This document shows, one piece after another, positions 45,360 to 54,173 of a stretch of DNA of 64,000 bases. Made by a program: the position numbers and the translations under genes. The first letter of the stretch is position 1. The number at the start of each line of letters is the position of its first letter. Below the pieces are notes generated by a model. The model ran no database searches. It worked only from the letters and a program-made list of their open reading frames with translations, and was not told the origin of the DNA. The DNA comes from Bacteroidetes bacterium B1(2017) (GTDB lineage Bacteria; Bacteroidota; Bacteroidia; UKL13-3): assembly GCA_002256395.1 (NCBI GenBank), contig NKJG01000001.1:434001-498000 (forward strand). Reading direction: 5' to 3'.

Positions 45360-47489
45360 TTATTTACTAGCGGTATGACTTAATTTAATATCGGTACCAA
45401 GTCTTTGCAAGTAGGCAATTAAGGCAACTAATTCTTTGTTGGCTTCAATTGGGTATCCTTCTTTGTTCAAACCTTCGGCAATTTTAGCTGCTTGAGCTTG
45501 TAAATCTGCTAAAGCTTGGTTTTCGTAGCCTTTTTCGTATGGTACACCTAGCGTTCTCATCGCATTAATTTTATCAGCAGTATTAGCGCTATTCAACTCA
45601 TTTTCTAATAACCATGGGTATGGAGGCATAATAGAACCTGGCGACATTTGGCGTGGATCAATCATGTGATTATAATGCCAACTGTTAGGGTATTTACCTC
45701 CAATACGCATCAAATCTGGGCCTGTACGTTTTGAACCCCATAAGAATGGATGGTCATAAACATATTCACCTGCTTTTGAGTATTCGCCATAGCGTTCAGT
45801 TTCACTACGGAATGGACGAATCATTTGTGAGTGACAGCTAACGCAACCTTCGCGGATATAAATATCTCTACCTTGTAATTCAAGTGGAGTATATGGTTTA
45901 ACGCTGCTAATGGTAGCAATATTTGATTTAATAGTTAACATAGGAATAATCTCAACCATACCACCAATTAAGATGGCAACCACAGTTAAAATCATAAAGG
46001 TAACTGGTTTGCGTTCAAACGCTTTATGCCAGTATGAATGCGAGCCATGAGCTACATATTCTTTTTCTAATGCAGGAGCAGAAGCAGGTTCATTTGCAAT
46101 TAATTTACCAGAAGCTGCAGTTTTAATTAAGTTGTAAATCATTACAAACAAACCACTCAAGAACAAGGCACCACCTAAAGAGCGCATCATGTGCATTGGA
46201 ATAACTTGAAGAGTTGTTTCTAAGAAGTTAGGGTATTTTAACATACCTTCTGGCAAGAACTCTTTCCACATCATACCTTGAGTAAATCCACTCCAGTACA
46301 TTGGAATTGCATAAAACAAGATACCTAAAGTAGAAATCCAGAAGTGAGTATTAGCTAAAGATTTAGAGTATAATTTAGTACCATAAATTTTTGGTACTAA
46401 CCAATAAAACATACCAAAGGTCATTAAACCATTCCATCCTAAGGCACCAGTATGAACGTGTGCTACGATCCAATCTGTAAAGTGGGCAATTGCGTTAACG
46501 TTTTTCAAACTCAACATTGGACCTTCAAAAGTAGCCATACCATAAGCGGTAACACCTACTGCAAAGAATTTCAATACAGGTTCGTCTCTTACCTTATCCC
46601 AAGCACCTCTTAACGTTAATAAACCATTGATCATACCACCCCAAGATGGAGCAATAAGCATTATAGAGAATACAACGCCTAATGATTGAGCCCAATCTGG
46701 TAAAGCAGAATATAATAAATGGTGAGGACCAGCCCAGATGTATAAGAAAATTAATGTCCAGAAGTGAACAATAGATAATTTATACGAATAAACCGGACGG
46801 TTAACTGCTTTTGGCAAGTAGTAATACATCATACCTAAGTAGGGAGTAGTTAAGAAAAATGCAACCGCATTATGTCCATACCACCACTGAACTAAAGCAT
46901 CTTGAACACCTGCATATAACATATAGCTCTTAGTTAAGCTAATAGGCAACTCAAATGAGTTAACAATGTGTAAAACGGCAACAGTAATAAAGGTAGCTAA
47001 GTAAAACCAGATAGCAACATACATATGGCGCTCTCTACGTTTAATAATAGTACCAATCATATTAATACCAAAAACAACCCAAACCAAAGCAATTGAAATA
47101 TCAATTGGCCATTCTAATTCTGCGTATTCTTTTGAAGTTGTAAGTCCTAAAGGCAAAGTAATAGCGGCAGCCAAAATAATTAATTGCCATCCCCAAAAGT
47201 GGATAGTACTTAATACATCACTAAATAAACGTGCCTTACAAAGGCGTTGAAGAGAATAATAAATCCCTGCGAAGATGGCATTACCAACAAATGCAAAAAT
47301 TACCGCATTGGTGTGCAAAGGCCTAATTCTTCCAAAAGAAGTAAAAGGTAAATTTAAATTCATTGCTGGATAATAGAGTTGGATCGCGGCGATCAAACCT
47401 ACCAACATTCCCACCACGCCAAATATTACCGAGGCGATGATGAAATTCCGGACGATCCGGTTGTCATAGTTGAAGTTTTCCACTTGCAT
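45360..47489 (-). CDS. ccoN: Fused cbb3 oxidase subunits I and II (CcoN-CcoO)
   Basis: A 709-residue fusion. Residues about 1-470 are CcoN, the haem-copper catalytic subunit: RPLHTNAVIFAF, WWYGHNAVAFFLTTPYLG and HVHTGALGWNGLMTFG carry conserved His ligands. Residues about 505-709 are CcoO: a membrane anchor, then REGCVSCHSQMIRPF with one c-type haem, and RTGPDLMRIGGKYPNSWHYNHM with PRQMSPGSIMPPYPW. The fusion is characteristic of Bacteroidota. High-affinity terminal oxidase that reduces oxygen at low concentration. It starts the operon ccoNO-Q-P. Confidence 0.96.
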   Translation of the reverse strand: MQVENFNYDNRIVRNFIIASVIFGVVGMLVGLIAAIQLYYPAMNLNLPFTSFGRIRPLHTNAVIFAFVGNAIFAGIYYSLQRLCKARLFSDVLSTIHFWGWQLIILAAAITLPLGLTTSKEYAELEWPIDISIALVWVVFGINMIGTIIKRRERHMYVAIWFYLATFITVAVLHIVNSFELPISLTKSYMLYAGVQDALVQWWYGHNAVAFFLTTPYLGMMYYYLPKAVNRPVYSYKLSIVHFWTLIFLYIWAGPHHLLYSALPDWAQSLGVVFSIMLIAPSWGGMINGLLTLRGAWDKVRDEPVLKFFAVGVTAYGMATFEGPMLSLKNVNAIAHFTDWIVAHVHTGALGWNGLMTFGMFYWLVPKIYGTKLYSKSLANTHFWISTLGILFYAIPMYWSGFTQGMMWKEFLPEGMLKYPNFLETTLQVIPMHMMRSLGGALFLSGLFVMIYNLIKTAASGKLIANEPASAPALEKEYVAHGSHSYWHKAFERKPVTFMILTVVAILIGGMVEIIPMLTIKSNIATISSVKPYTPLELQGRDIYIREGCVSCHSQMIRPFRSETERYGEYSKAGEYVYDHPFLWGSKRTGPDLMRIGGKYPNSWHYNHMIDPRQMSPGSIMPPYPWLLENELNSANTADKINAMRTLGVPYEKGYENQALADLQAQAAKIAEGLNKEGYPIEANKELVALIAYLQRLGTDIKLSHTASK

Positions 47490-47514
47490 AGATTCTGGTT
47501 TTAGTTTAATGATT

Positions 47515-47522
47515 CAAAAATA
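47515..47522 (-). promoter_or_regulatory. Promoter -7 element of ccoNO operon
   Basis: TATTTTTG on the minus strand. No TTG lies 17-23 nt upstream, so it probably needs an activator, consistent with the box at 47565-47582. Confidence 0.55.
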
Positions 47523-47564
47523 TTGACCGCGGACAGACAGAAACATGACATTCCTTACCGCTTG

Positions 47565-47582
47565 AACTGATTTATGTCAGTT
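47565..47582. promoter_or_regulatory. Crp/Fnr-type operator upstream of ccoNO
   Basis: AACTGA-TTTATG-TCAGTT is a perfect 6-6-6 inverted repeat with the TGA-N6-TCA core of the Crp/Fnr family. Its centre is 58.5 bp upstream of the last base of the TATTTTTG element, the same distance as for the site at 51122-51135. Class I activation position. It is placed between the ccoS stop and ccoNO. Confidence 0.65.
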
Positions 47583-47598
47583 GAATGATTCTAAATAA

Positions 47599-47769
47599 CT
47601 ACTCGATTTCTGAGGCTTCTTCTTTAACTGGCTTATCATCAAATAGAATGCGCACTGAAGGGGTATAATCGTCTTCCATCTGCCCGCTTTTAACAGACCA
47701 AATGAAGGCAATTAAAAAGCCCACAGCCATGACTAAACTGCAGCCAATTAATAAAAACATTATTTTCAT
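47599..47769 (-). CDS. ccoS: cbb3 oxidase assembly protein CcoS
   Basis: A 56-residue protein, starting MKIMFLLIGCSLVMAVGFL and continuing as a single helix, then a short Glu/Asp tail (SGQMEDDYTPSVRILF). This is the CcoS pattern (one helix then DD..P..RIL), which is needed for cofactor insertion. It lies 18 nt downstream of ccoI. The stop is 16 nt from the operator of the ccoNO operon. Confidence 0.9.
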   Translation of the reverse strand: MKIMFLLIGCSLVMAVGFLIAFIWSVKSGQMEDDYTPSVRILFDDKPVKEEASEIE

Positions 47770-47787
47770 GATTTTCTTTTTTGAAAG

Positions 47788-50205
47788 TTAGAATATTTGG
47801 TCCTTACGTGCAAGTAAATAAGTAGATACTGTTGTAAATAAAATTACACTGATACTACTTATTGGCATTAACACCGCTGCAATTACAGGCGACAATAAGC
47901 CTTGAACCGCAAAGCTTAGGCCTATGATATTATAGGTAAGAGATATTAAAAAGCTCATATGAATAACTTTTACCGTACTTGCTGCATACGTAAAAAACCT
48001 ACTTAGCTTAGTAAAAACCGAGGCATCCATAATCACATCGCTACCAGGTGAGAAATGGGCGGTGTCTTCTGTGACAGATATTCCTAAATCTGCCACCTTC
48101 AAGGCACCTGCATCATTTAAGCCATCTCCTATCATGACTACATATTCGCCATTTTCTTTTAGCTGATGTATGTAAAGCATTTTCTCGCTAGGGCTCATAT
48201 TAAAGAGCATTTGAGTATTTGCTGGGAAAAACCCTTCTAAGCGCTTGCGTTCCGAATCATTATCGCCACTTAATAAGGTTAGTTTTCGTTTGGCTCCAAG
48301 TTCTGTAATCAACTCCTCTAATCCTTGTCGGTAGGAGTGTTTAATTTCAAAAACTCCTGCTAAATCATTTTCAAACGAAACGTAAACACAGGTAGAAAGT
48401 ACGTCTTTGGTTTGTATTTGGTTCAGCTTTAAAAAACTGGCTGAACCAACCTTGATTTCAAAACCATTTACAAAAGCCGAAATTCCTTTGCCACTAGTTT
48501 CAGTAAAATCATCCAGTGTTACTTTTTCGTGAGTTTCACATTCAATAAAACCAGCTATACGCTTGCTTAGTGGATGCACAGAATTTTCGCAAACGGCCTT
48601 CACCCAACTTAATTCTTGCTGGGTTAAAACTCTTCCTTCGTAGTTAATTTCTGATTCGGCAGGTTGGGTAATGGTACCAGTTTTATCAAAAACTAAATGG
48701 GTAGCTTTAGCCATTCGTTCAATAACATCAGGCGACTTTAGGTAGAATTTGCTACGACCAAACATACGCAAACTATTACCTAATGCAAAGGGTGAAGACA
48801 AAGCCAAGGCGCATGGGCAGGCAATAATTAAAACAGCCGTAAATGCATTTAAACTTCGGCTCGGGTCGAACCAATACCAAAAGGCAGCTGAACCAAAGGC
48901 TACAAACAACAAAGCAAAAGTAAAGTACTTACTAACGATAGATTGGAAGCTATGAATTCGGCTTTGTTGATCTTTAGCAAAATGCTCGCTATTCCATAAT
49001 TGAGTTAAATAACTTTGTGAAACTGTTTTGCATACTTCTAGCTCAAGAGTTCCTCCTGCTTGCCTGCCACCAGCGTATATAACTTCGCCAAATACTTTCT
49101 CAATAGGATCATTCTCTCCTGTAACAAAACTAAAGTCTACTTGTGCTTTTCCTTTTAGTAAAATAGAGTCGGCAGGAATAATTTCATTATTACGTATTAA
49201 AATTCTATCCCCAATTTTTAATTGGGTAATAGGTAAGGTAGTCTCTTTTTCTTCTTTAACAACCGAAACTGCAACAGGAAAATACGATTTATAATCGCGT
49301 TCAAACGAGAGGGTGTCTATTGTTCTTTGTTGAACCCATTTGCCAATAAGCAAGAAAAAGACTAGACCTGCAAGCGTATCAAAAAAACCAATGCCCGAAT
49401 GAGAAATAACCTCATACGAGCTTCTTACGAACATTACTAAAATGCCCAATGCCAATGGAAAATCTATGTTTACAATGCCCTTGCGCAAACTTCTGTAGGC
49501 AGAAATAAAATAATCTTGAGCCGAGTATAAAAAGATTGGTAGGGCCAAGCCCATGTTTAAGAAACCAAATAAACGCGAGAAGTAAACGGATGAAAAGCTA
49601 TCTAAACCAAAGTATTCAGGAAAGCTAATGAGCATTATATTTCCAAAACCAAAGCCTGCCACACCAACTTGGTAAAGCAAACGGCGATTGGTACTTTGTT
49701 TTTTCTTTCCTTCTAAATCATTTAAATTTAAGGAAGGCTCGTAGCCTAATGAACTGAGGAGTTCAACTAATTTTCGCAAACTACAAATGTTATGATCAAA
49801 TGTAATTGCTACTTGTTTTTTAAGAAAATCAACTCGAGAGTTTTTTACTCCCCTTTCCAGCTTGTATAAACTTTCCAGCAACCAAATGCAACTGCTACAA
49901 TGCATAGTTGGCATGTGAAAAGTAATGCGGGAAATTTTGTCATCACGGTACTGAATAAGTTGCCTTTGTATCTGATCATCGTCGAGAAAATTAAACTTAA
50001 CTTTTGAAACAGGGTTCTTTAAACTTAGTCCTGGGGTTTGTTCTAAATCATAATAATCGCATAAATTGTTATTGGATAACAACTCGTAAACACCTTTGCA
50101 GCCTTGGCAGCAGAAGTCTTTTTCATCATATTTAATTACAGCGCTTGGTATGCTATCGCCACAATGGAAACAGCTTAATTTTTGTGCGTTTGCTACCTTC
50201 CCCAT
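47788..50205 (-). CDS. ccoI: Copper-translocating P-type ATPase CcoI
   Basis: An 805-residue P1B ATPase: an N-terminal Cys-rich segment (LSCFHCGDSIPSAV...FCCQGCKGVYELL), a heavy-metal-associated domain with MHCSSCIWLLESL, eight membrane helices, the ion-binding IIACPCALALSSP helix, phosphorylation motif DKTGTI and the nucleotide-binding GDGLNDAGALK. These are all complete. The N-terminal Cys pairs are characteristic of CcoI/FixI, which exports Cu for cbb3 assembly. It lies 6 nt downstream of the stress-protein gene and 18 nt upstream of ccoS. Confidence 0.95.
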   Translation of the reverse strand: MGKVANAQKLSCFHCGDSIPSAVIKYDEKDFCCQGCKGVYELLSNNNLCDYYDLEQTPGLSLKNPVSKVKFNFLDDDQIQRQLIQYRDDKISRITFHMPTMHCSSCIWLLESLYKLERGVKNSRVDFLKKQVAITFDHNICSLRKLVELLSSLGYEPSLNLNDLEGKKKQSTNRRLLYQVGVAGFGFGNIMLISFPEYFGLDSFSSVYFSRLFGFLNMGLALPIFLYSAQDYFISAYRSLRKGIVNIDFPLALGILVMFVRSSYEVISHSGIGFFDTLAGLVFFLLIGKWVQQRTIDTLSFERDYKSYFPVAVSVVKEEKETTLPITQLKIGDRILIRNNEIIPADSILLKGKAQVDFSFVTGENDPIEKVFGEVIYAGGRQAGGTLELEVCKTVSQSYLTQLWNSEHFAKDQQSRIHSFQSIVSKYFTFALLFVAFGSAAFWYWFDPSRSLNAFTAVLIIACPCALALSSPFALGNSLRMFGRSKFYLKSPDVIERMAKATHLVFDKTGTITQPAESEINYEGRVLTQQELSWVKAVCENSVHPLSKRIAGFIECETHEKVTLDDFTETSGKGISAFVNGFEIKVGSASFLKLNQIQTKDVLSTCVYVSFENDLAGVFEIKHSYRQGLEELITELGAKRKLTLLSGDNDSERKRLEGFFPANTQMLFNMSPSEKMLYIHQLKENGEYVVMIGDGLNDAGALKVADLGISVTEDTAHFSPGSDVIMDASVFTKLSRFFTYAASTVKVIHMSFLISLTYNIIGLSFAVQGLLSPVIAAVLMPISSISVILFTTVSTYLLARKDQIF

Positions 50206-50211
50206 TCTTTC

Positions 50212-51054
50212 TTATCCTAAAAATACAGAACGTTGCTCGTTCATAAAAAACGAATGGTTCTTATTAAAAATCATGTCTTCCAAGATATCGTTTCTATTTA
50301 CCCCTGTAACTAAAAGGAATGAATTTAAACCTACTAAAAGGTCTAAAAGCTCACTGTAATAATTCTCTGGGTAAACTCTATTGATTGAAAAATGTTGTTT
50401 GTAGTTTTTTAGGTAATCAATAATTCCTTTTTCATTTGAAGAACTATTTTCTGTTACCACTACATTTAAAACCAAATTGTTTTTGAGCATTTGATCCCCC
50501 ATTAAATACATAAACAATTTAATAGCATCGAAAGAGCGCTTACTACCATCATAAATGAGCACAATATTTTCGAAATCTATTTGCTCACAATCGAGCAATA
50601 CTATCGGGCAACGAGTATTACGCATTAATGATTCAATGGCATCAAAGGAGGCCTTATTAACATTCGGTTTTCTAAAAATATCTTTCCCTATTAAGAATAG
50701 ATCATTGTATAAACTTTCTTTCACTAAGTCTTCATTGGTTTCTTCGGCACCAATAAACACTTTCGTTCTCAAGCTTAACTCTTCGCATTTCTTTATAAAA
50801 CGGGTAATAAATTCGTTGCTATTGTTCAGGTCGGTATGGAGAATCTTCTCGATGATTTCTGAGCGGGTATATTGGTTGGCCAAGTGTACCGTTGAGTCGA
50901 ATACATCATTCAAATTCCCTGTACTAATACCTTCTACAAAGGCACCATTAAAATGGTCCTGCCTATTATGAAAAATCTTCATCGAGCAGTCCAATAGACG
51001 TTCAGCATCTGCCGATCCATCCATTAATATGAGCATATTGCGTACCACGGGCAT
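50212..51054 (-). CDS. Tandem universal stress protein (UspA-like)
   Basis: A 280-residue cytosolic protein made of two UspA-like halves. The first has NMLILMDGSADAERLLDCSM at the start, the second IVLIYDGSKRSFDAIKLFMY near residues 162-181. Both keep the D-G-S pattern near the nucleotide pocket, though the typical G-2x-G-9x-G-S/T motif is degenerate. It leads the operon with ccoI and ccoS. Usp proteins commonly respond to low oxygen, and its promoter carries the same Crp/Fnr-type box as ccoNO. Confidence 0.85.
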   Translation of the reverse strand: MPVVRNMLILMDGSADAERLLDCSMKIFHNRQDHFNGAFVEGISTGNLNDVFDSTVHLANQYTRSEIIEKILHTDLNNSNEFITRFIKKCEELSLRTKVFIGAEETNEDLVKESLYNDLFLIGKDIFRKPNVNKASFDAIESLMRNTRCPIVLLDCEQIDFENIVLIYDGSKRSFDAIKLFMYLMGDQMLKNNLVLNVVVTENSSSNEKGIIDYLKNYKQHFSINRVYPENYYSELLDLLVGLNSFLLVTGVNRNDILEDMIFNKNHSFFMNEQRSVFLG

Positions 51055-51069
51055 TTAATTATCTAGTGT

Positions 51070-51077
51070 CAAAAATA
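51070..51077 (-). promoter_or_regulatory. Promoter -7 element of usp-ccoI-ccoS operon
   Basis: TATTTTTG on the minus strand, 15 nt before the ATG at 51054. Confidence 0.55.
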
Positions 51078-51121
51078 CCCGCGTAAAAAAGTTAAAAATA
51101 TGACCTAACTCAAACGCCCCT

Positions 51122-51135
51122 ATGATTAAAGTCAT
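51122..51135. promoter_or_regulatory. Crp/Fnr-type operator upstream of the stress protein operon
   Basis: ATGA-TTAAAG-TCAT is a perfect inverted repeat with the TGA-N6-TCA core. Its centre is 58.5 bp upstream of the last base of the TATTTTTG element, exactly as at ccoNO. Confidence 0.65.
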
Positions 51136-51156
51136 GTTCTAAATACTGCCACATTA

Positions 51157-51933
51157 TCAGGCCCTTTGGTAGCGTTTTAGGTTGTCTTGCTTTTCTAAAA
51201 AGCTACATGTATAGGTATATCCTTTTTCAAAAATTTCTTTTGCCGATGAAAGCTTCAACAAATGAAATGCACTTAGTTCAGGTGGTTCAATAAATAAATT
51301 ACAGGAAGGAATATGGTTGAGCATATTAGCTCTTAAACCAAGGTGAATAATTTTATCAAAATAGGTTCCGGTACTTTTTTTATTTGCCTCCTGATGAATT
51401 GGATTTACATGAATTCCTATAATATTTTTAACATGTCCGATTAACGGTTGCACAGGTAGATTATTCATTAAACCGCCATCAACAAAATGTTGCCCATTTA
51501 TTAGCTGAGGTTTAATTAAAAAGGGAAAAGCGATACTGGCAATTAAGGGGTCTAAAATTGGACCTTCATTAAAATAAACTGTTTGGGCCAAATCTAAATT
51601 GGTACAAGCAATGGTCATAGGAATTTTTAAATCTTCAAACGATTTGGCTCGAATATGTTTTGCCAATAATTTGCGCAATCCATCCGGACTTAATAATCCT
51701 AATTTAAAGCCCCTAAATTTTAAGAGTTTGTATAAATCTAGGTGTAAGAAAATTTCTAGCATTTCATCCGGTGTATATCCATCTGCATATAAAACACCCG
51801 CCATAGCACCCGCGCTAACACCCGAAAGCACATCTGGAAATATACCATGCTCTTCAAGCGCTTTTAACACACCGGCATGGGCAAAGCCTCTTACTCCACC
51901 ACCGGAAAAAACAATACCGGTTGAATAGTCCAA
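51157..51933 (-). CDS. Patatin-like phospholipase (RssA-like)
   Basis: A 258-residue serine lipid hydrolase of the patatin family. It has the GGGVRGFAHAGVL oxyanion loop, the nucleophile Ser40 in GVSAG and the DGGLMNNLP catalytic Asp region near residue 153. These are complete. It has no signal peptide. It lies 3 nt downstream of the Crp/Fnr regulator gene, so the two are probably co-transcribed. Confidence 0.92.
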   Translation of the reverse strand: MDYSTGIVFSGGGVRGFAHAGVLKALEEHGIFPDVLSGVSAGAMAGVLYADGYTPDEMLEIFLHLDLYKLLKFRGFKLGLLSPDGLRKLLAKHIRAKSFEDLKIPMTIACTNLDLAQTVYFNEGPILDPLIASIAFPFLIKPQLINGQHFVDGGLMNNLPVQPLIGHVKNIIGIHVNPIHQEANKKSTGTYFDKIIHLGLRANMLNHIPSCNLFIEPPELSAFHLLKLSSAKEIFEKGYTYTCSFLEKQDNLKRYQRA

Positions 51934-51936
51934 AGT

Positions 51937-52647
51937 TTAAACAGAAGCGTGAGAAATTCTTTCTAGCATTGATTTATTTAAGATTCTAATTTTCTTGCCT
52001 TCCATGTCAATTAGCTTGTCTGTTTTAAACTCAGATAACAAGCGAATAACAGTTTCTGTAGCAGTTCCTACAATATTGGCAATATCTTCTCTTGGCAAGG
52101 TAACCGAAATAAGATTATCATCTTGAAGTGAATCGTCTTGGAAAGTTTTCTGCAAAAACAACAAGGTTTCGGCTAAGCGTTCGCGTACACTTTTTTGAGC
52201 CAAGCTTTGAATGCGTTCATCGGCAATGCCCAAATCGTGGCAAAGGGATTTAAGCATGTGCTTATTTATTTGAGAATTTTTCTCTAATAATTCTAAGAAT
52301 ACATTTTTAGGAATAAAACAACAAATGGTATCTTCAATACACGTGGCTGTTGCAACTAATGGTTCGTCGGCAATAAGAGCACGATAACCTAAAAACTCTC
52401 CCTCACGTGCAAAACGAATAATTTGCTCTTTACCATCTTTATTTGATCGGGTAAGTTTTATAGCGCCTTTGCTCAAACAGTATATTCCCAATGGAATATT
52501 GTCTTCATAAAAAATAGACTGACCTTTTTTGTAATGGCTGCAAGATTTTGCGGCACTCACAATTTCTGATTCGTCTTCGCTGCAGTATGATAAGAAAGAA
52601 ACTGATTTGGCATCACAATGCTTACAATCCAAATAAATTTTCTGCAT
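51937..52647 (-). CDS. Crp/Fnr family transcriptional regulator
   Basis: A 236-residue regulator: an N-terminal Cys segment (CKHC at 8-11, then Cys22 and Cys36), a cyclic-nucleotide-like beta-roll (about 30-130), a long dimerisation helix and a C-terminal winged helix (LPREDIANIVGTATETVIRLL). The recognition helix has TATETVIRLL: the Glu and Arg match the E..-R pair with which Crp/Fnr proteins read TGA/TCA, but the Fnr-type Ser between them is Ile. The N-terminal Cys residues could bind Fe-S or another redox ligand, as in Fnr, but this is inference. It is located next to the two oxidase operons with matching boxes. Confidence 0.92.
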   Translation of the reverse strand: MQKIYLDCKHCDAKSVSFLSYCSEDESEIVSAAKSCSHYKKGQSIFYEDNIPLGIYCLSKGAIKLTRSNKDGKEQIIRFAREGEFLGYRALIADEPLVATATCIEDTICCFIPKNVFLELLEKNSQINKHMLKSLCHDLGIADERIQSLAQKSVRERLAETLLFLQKTFQDDSLQDDNLISVTLPREDIANIVGTATETVIRLLSEFKTDKLIDMEGKKIRILNKSMLERISHASV

Positions 52648-52689
52648 AAGTTTAAAGTTCTAAGGTGTGAGTTTAAATTCAAGTCCAAA

Positions 52690-54156
52690 TTAAGAGTTTT
52701 TCGTCCACAATTCAAAAAATTGCGTCTGTTCGAACGTAGGATTCTCGAATTTTACAATTTTACATTCGGCTAAACCCCCGTCATTTGTAGCGATAATTAG
52801 ATTTAACCCTATCTTATTCAGGGTTTTGGAAATGTAATTATCCCATTTCCCTTGTCCGTCAATCAAATCAGAAAAATAGCCATTGAAATTTATTCCCGAT
52901 ACATTCTCCAAACTTTTTTGATACATTTCTTTGGTGTATCCCCTCCCCTTTTTATAAGAATCAAGGTATAATTGGTTCAACACCTGATCTAATCGCTTGG
53001 CGCCATGGGTTGCTTCTAAAATTTGTACATCAGCTACTAAAGCCGCAATTAATCCTTCCATGTAAATAGAAACCTTACGATCTTTAATACCAGGCACATA
53101 GCCATCTAACCAGGTATCAAAACTAGATTGGGCAACAGAATAATTAAATCTACCCCCATTATTGTAATGCCTATCTAAATCAGCTGCAAGGCTTTTAGCG
53201 TATTCATCAAAACTCCAAACACCGCTTCTATAAAGCATCAAATCGCCATAATAGGTTGTAACACCTTCGTAAACATACCCAAGCTCAGAATAATTTTCTT
53301 TGGTAAAATCATAGGGCCACATTTCTTGAGGGCGTATGCGTTTAACGTTCCATAAGTGAAACAATTCGTGGGAGCTTATGGCAATAAAATCGGCATAAAA
53401 CTCTGGGGTATCCATTTCTTCGGCCGGACCCATGGCAATAACCGTAGAATTACTATGTTCAACCCCATGTCTGAATTTATAAGGCAGGAGTAAATACAAG
53501 AAATGGTAATCGCTCATGGGTAGTTCACCAAAAATAGCAATCTGAGCCAAGGCATATTTTCGGGTATGTTCCTCTAAGGTATGCATTGCACTGCATGTGC
53601 CCCCTTGAAACCAAAAATGAATCTTAGTTTTTTCTACCATAAAGGTATGATGAACCAAGCTTGGGGAAGCAAAAAACGGACTATCGGCAAGAGAATCGAA
53701 ATTTGGAGCTAATAGGGTTTTACCCTTATGTGGCAGTTGACATGCAATTTCCCAATTTGCGGGAACATCCAATTCTACCTCTATGGGCAAATGGATATTG
53801 GCAGGCACATACATAAAGCAATTAACAGGGTTTAGGTAAAGCAAGTTTTCATCGGCAAAACTCGCACCTGCATCGGGCTGGTTGGCATAATATTGATAGC
53901 TAATTTCAACTTTATCTATTCCAAATGCACTAATTTGCCAGCTATCCTTAGTTAGTTTTTTAAAGGCCAAGGAATTTCCCTGCTTATCAAACGCTTTAAA
54001 CATGCGAATATTTTTGGCATAGTTTGCTAACTCATACCTACCAGGGCGCCAGGATGGCAATTGAAGGATTAGGTTTTCTTCTTCTGTTTTGCTCACTTCT
54101 GCGGTAAACTGCACAAAATGATCTTGGGGGTTTGAAATGCAGACTTTGTAATTCAT
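52690..54156 (-). CDS. M61 family metallopeptidase, lacking a PDZ domain
   Basis: A 488-residue cytosolic peptidase: an N-terminal beta-sandwich (LPSWRPGRYELANYAKNI typical of M61), then the zinc motif HELFH at 263-267 in ISSHELFHLWNVKRIRP, with the later Glu in YVYEGVTTYYGDL. It lacks the C-terminal PDZ domain of glycyl aminopeptidase family members (usually 580-600 aa). The C-terminus is short (NPTFEQTQFFELWTKNS). No signal peptide. It is 42 nt upstream of the regulator gene on the same strand. Its start codon lies in the 22-bp palindrome. Confidence 0.9.
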   Translation of the reverse strand: MNYKVCISNPQDHFVQFTAEVSKTEEENLILQLPSWRPGRYELANYAKNIRMFKAFDKQGNSLAFKKLTKDSWQISAFGIDKVEISYQYYANQPDAGASFADENLLYLNPVNCFMYVPANIHLPIEVELDVPANWEIACQLPHKGKTLLAPNFDSLADSPFFASPSLVHHTFMVEKTKIHFWFQGGTCSAMHTLEEHTRKYALAQIAIFGELPMSDYHFLYLLLPYKFRHGVEHSNSTVIAMGPAEEMDTPEFYADFIAISSHELFHLWNVKRIRPQEMWPYDFTKENYSELGYVYEGVTTYYGDLMLYRSGVWSFDEYAKSLAADLDRHYNNGGRFNYSVAQSSFDTWLDGYVPGIKDRKVSIYMEGLIAALVADVQILEATHGAKRLDQVLNQLYLDSYKKGRGYTKEMYQKSLENVSGINFNGYFSDLIDGQGKWDNYISKTLNKIGLNLIIATNDGGLAECKIVKFENPTFEQTQFFELWTKNS

Positions 54157-54173
54157 ATTTGTACAAATATGAA
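54152..54173. promoter_or_regulatory. 22-bp perfect palindrome containing two divergent start codons
   Basis: TTCATATTTGT followed by its exact reverse complement. The M61 start codon (54154-54156, minus) and the start of the 54169 gene (plus) both lie inside it. CATATTTG, one mismatch from TAnnTTTG, is present on both strands, so it may be a symmetrical promoter producing leaderless transcripts in both directions, or an operator that shuts both. Confidence 0.55.

Noticed and set aside
50555..50971. Plus-strand open frame of 138 codons
   Set aside because: Antisense to the stress protein gene; no domain or start signal supports it.
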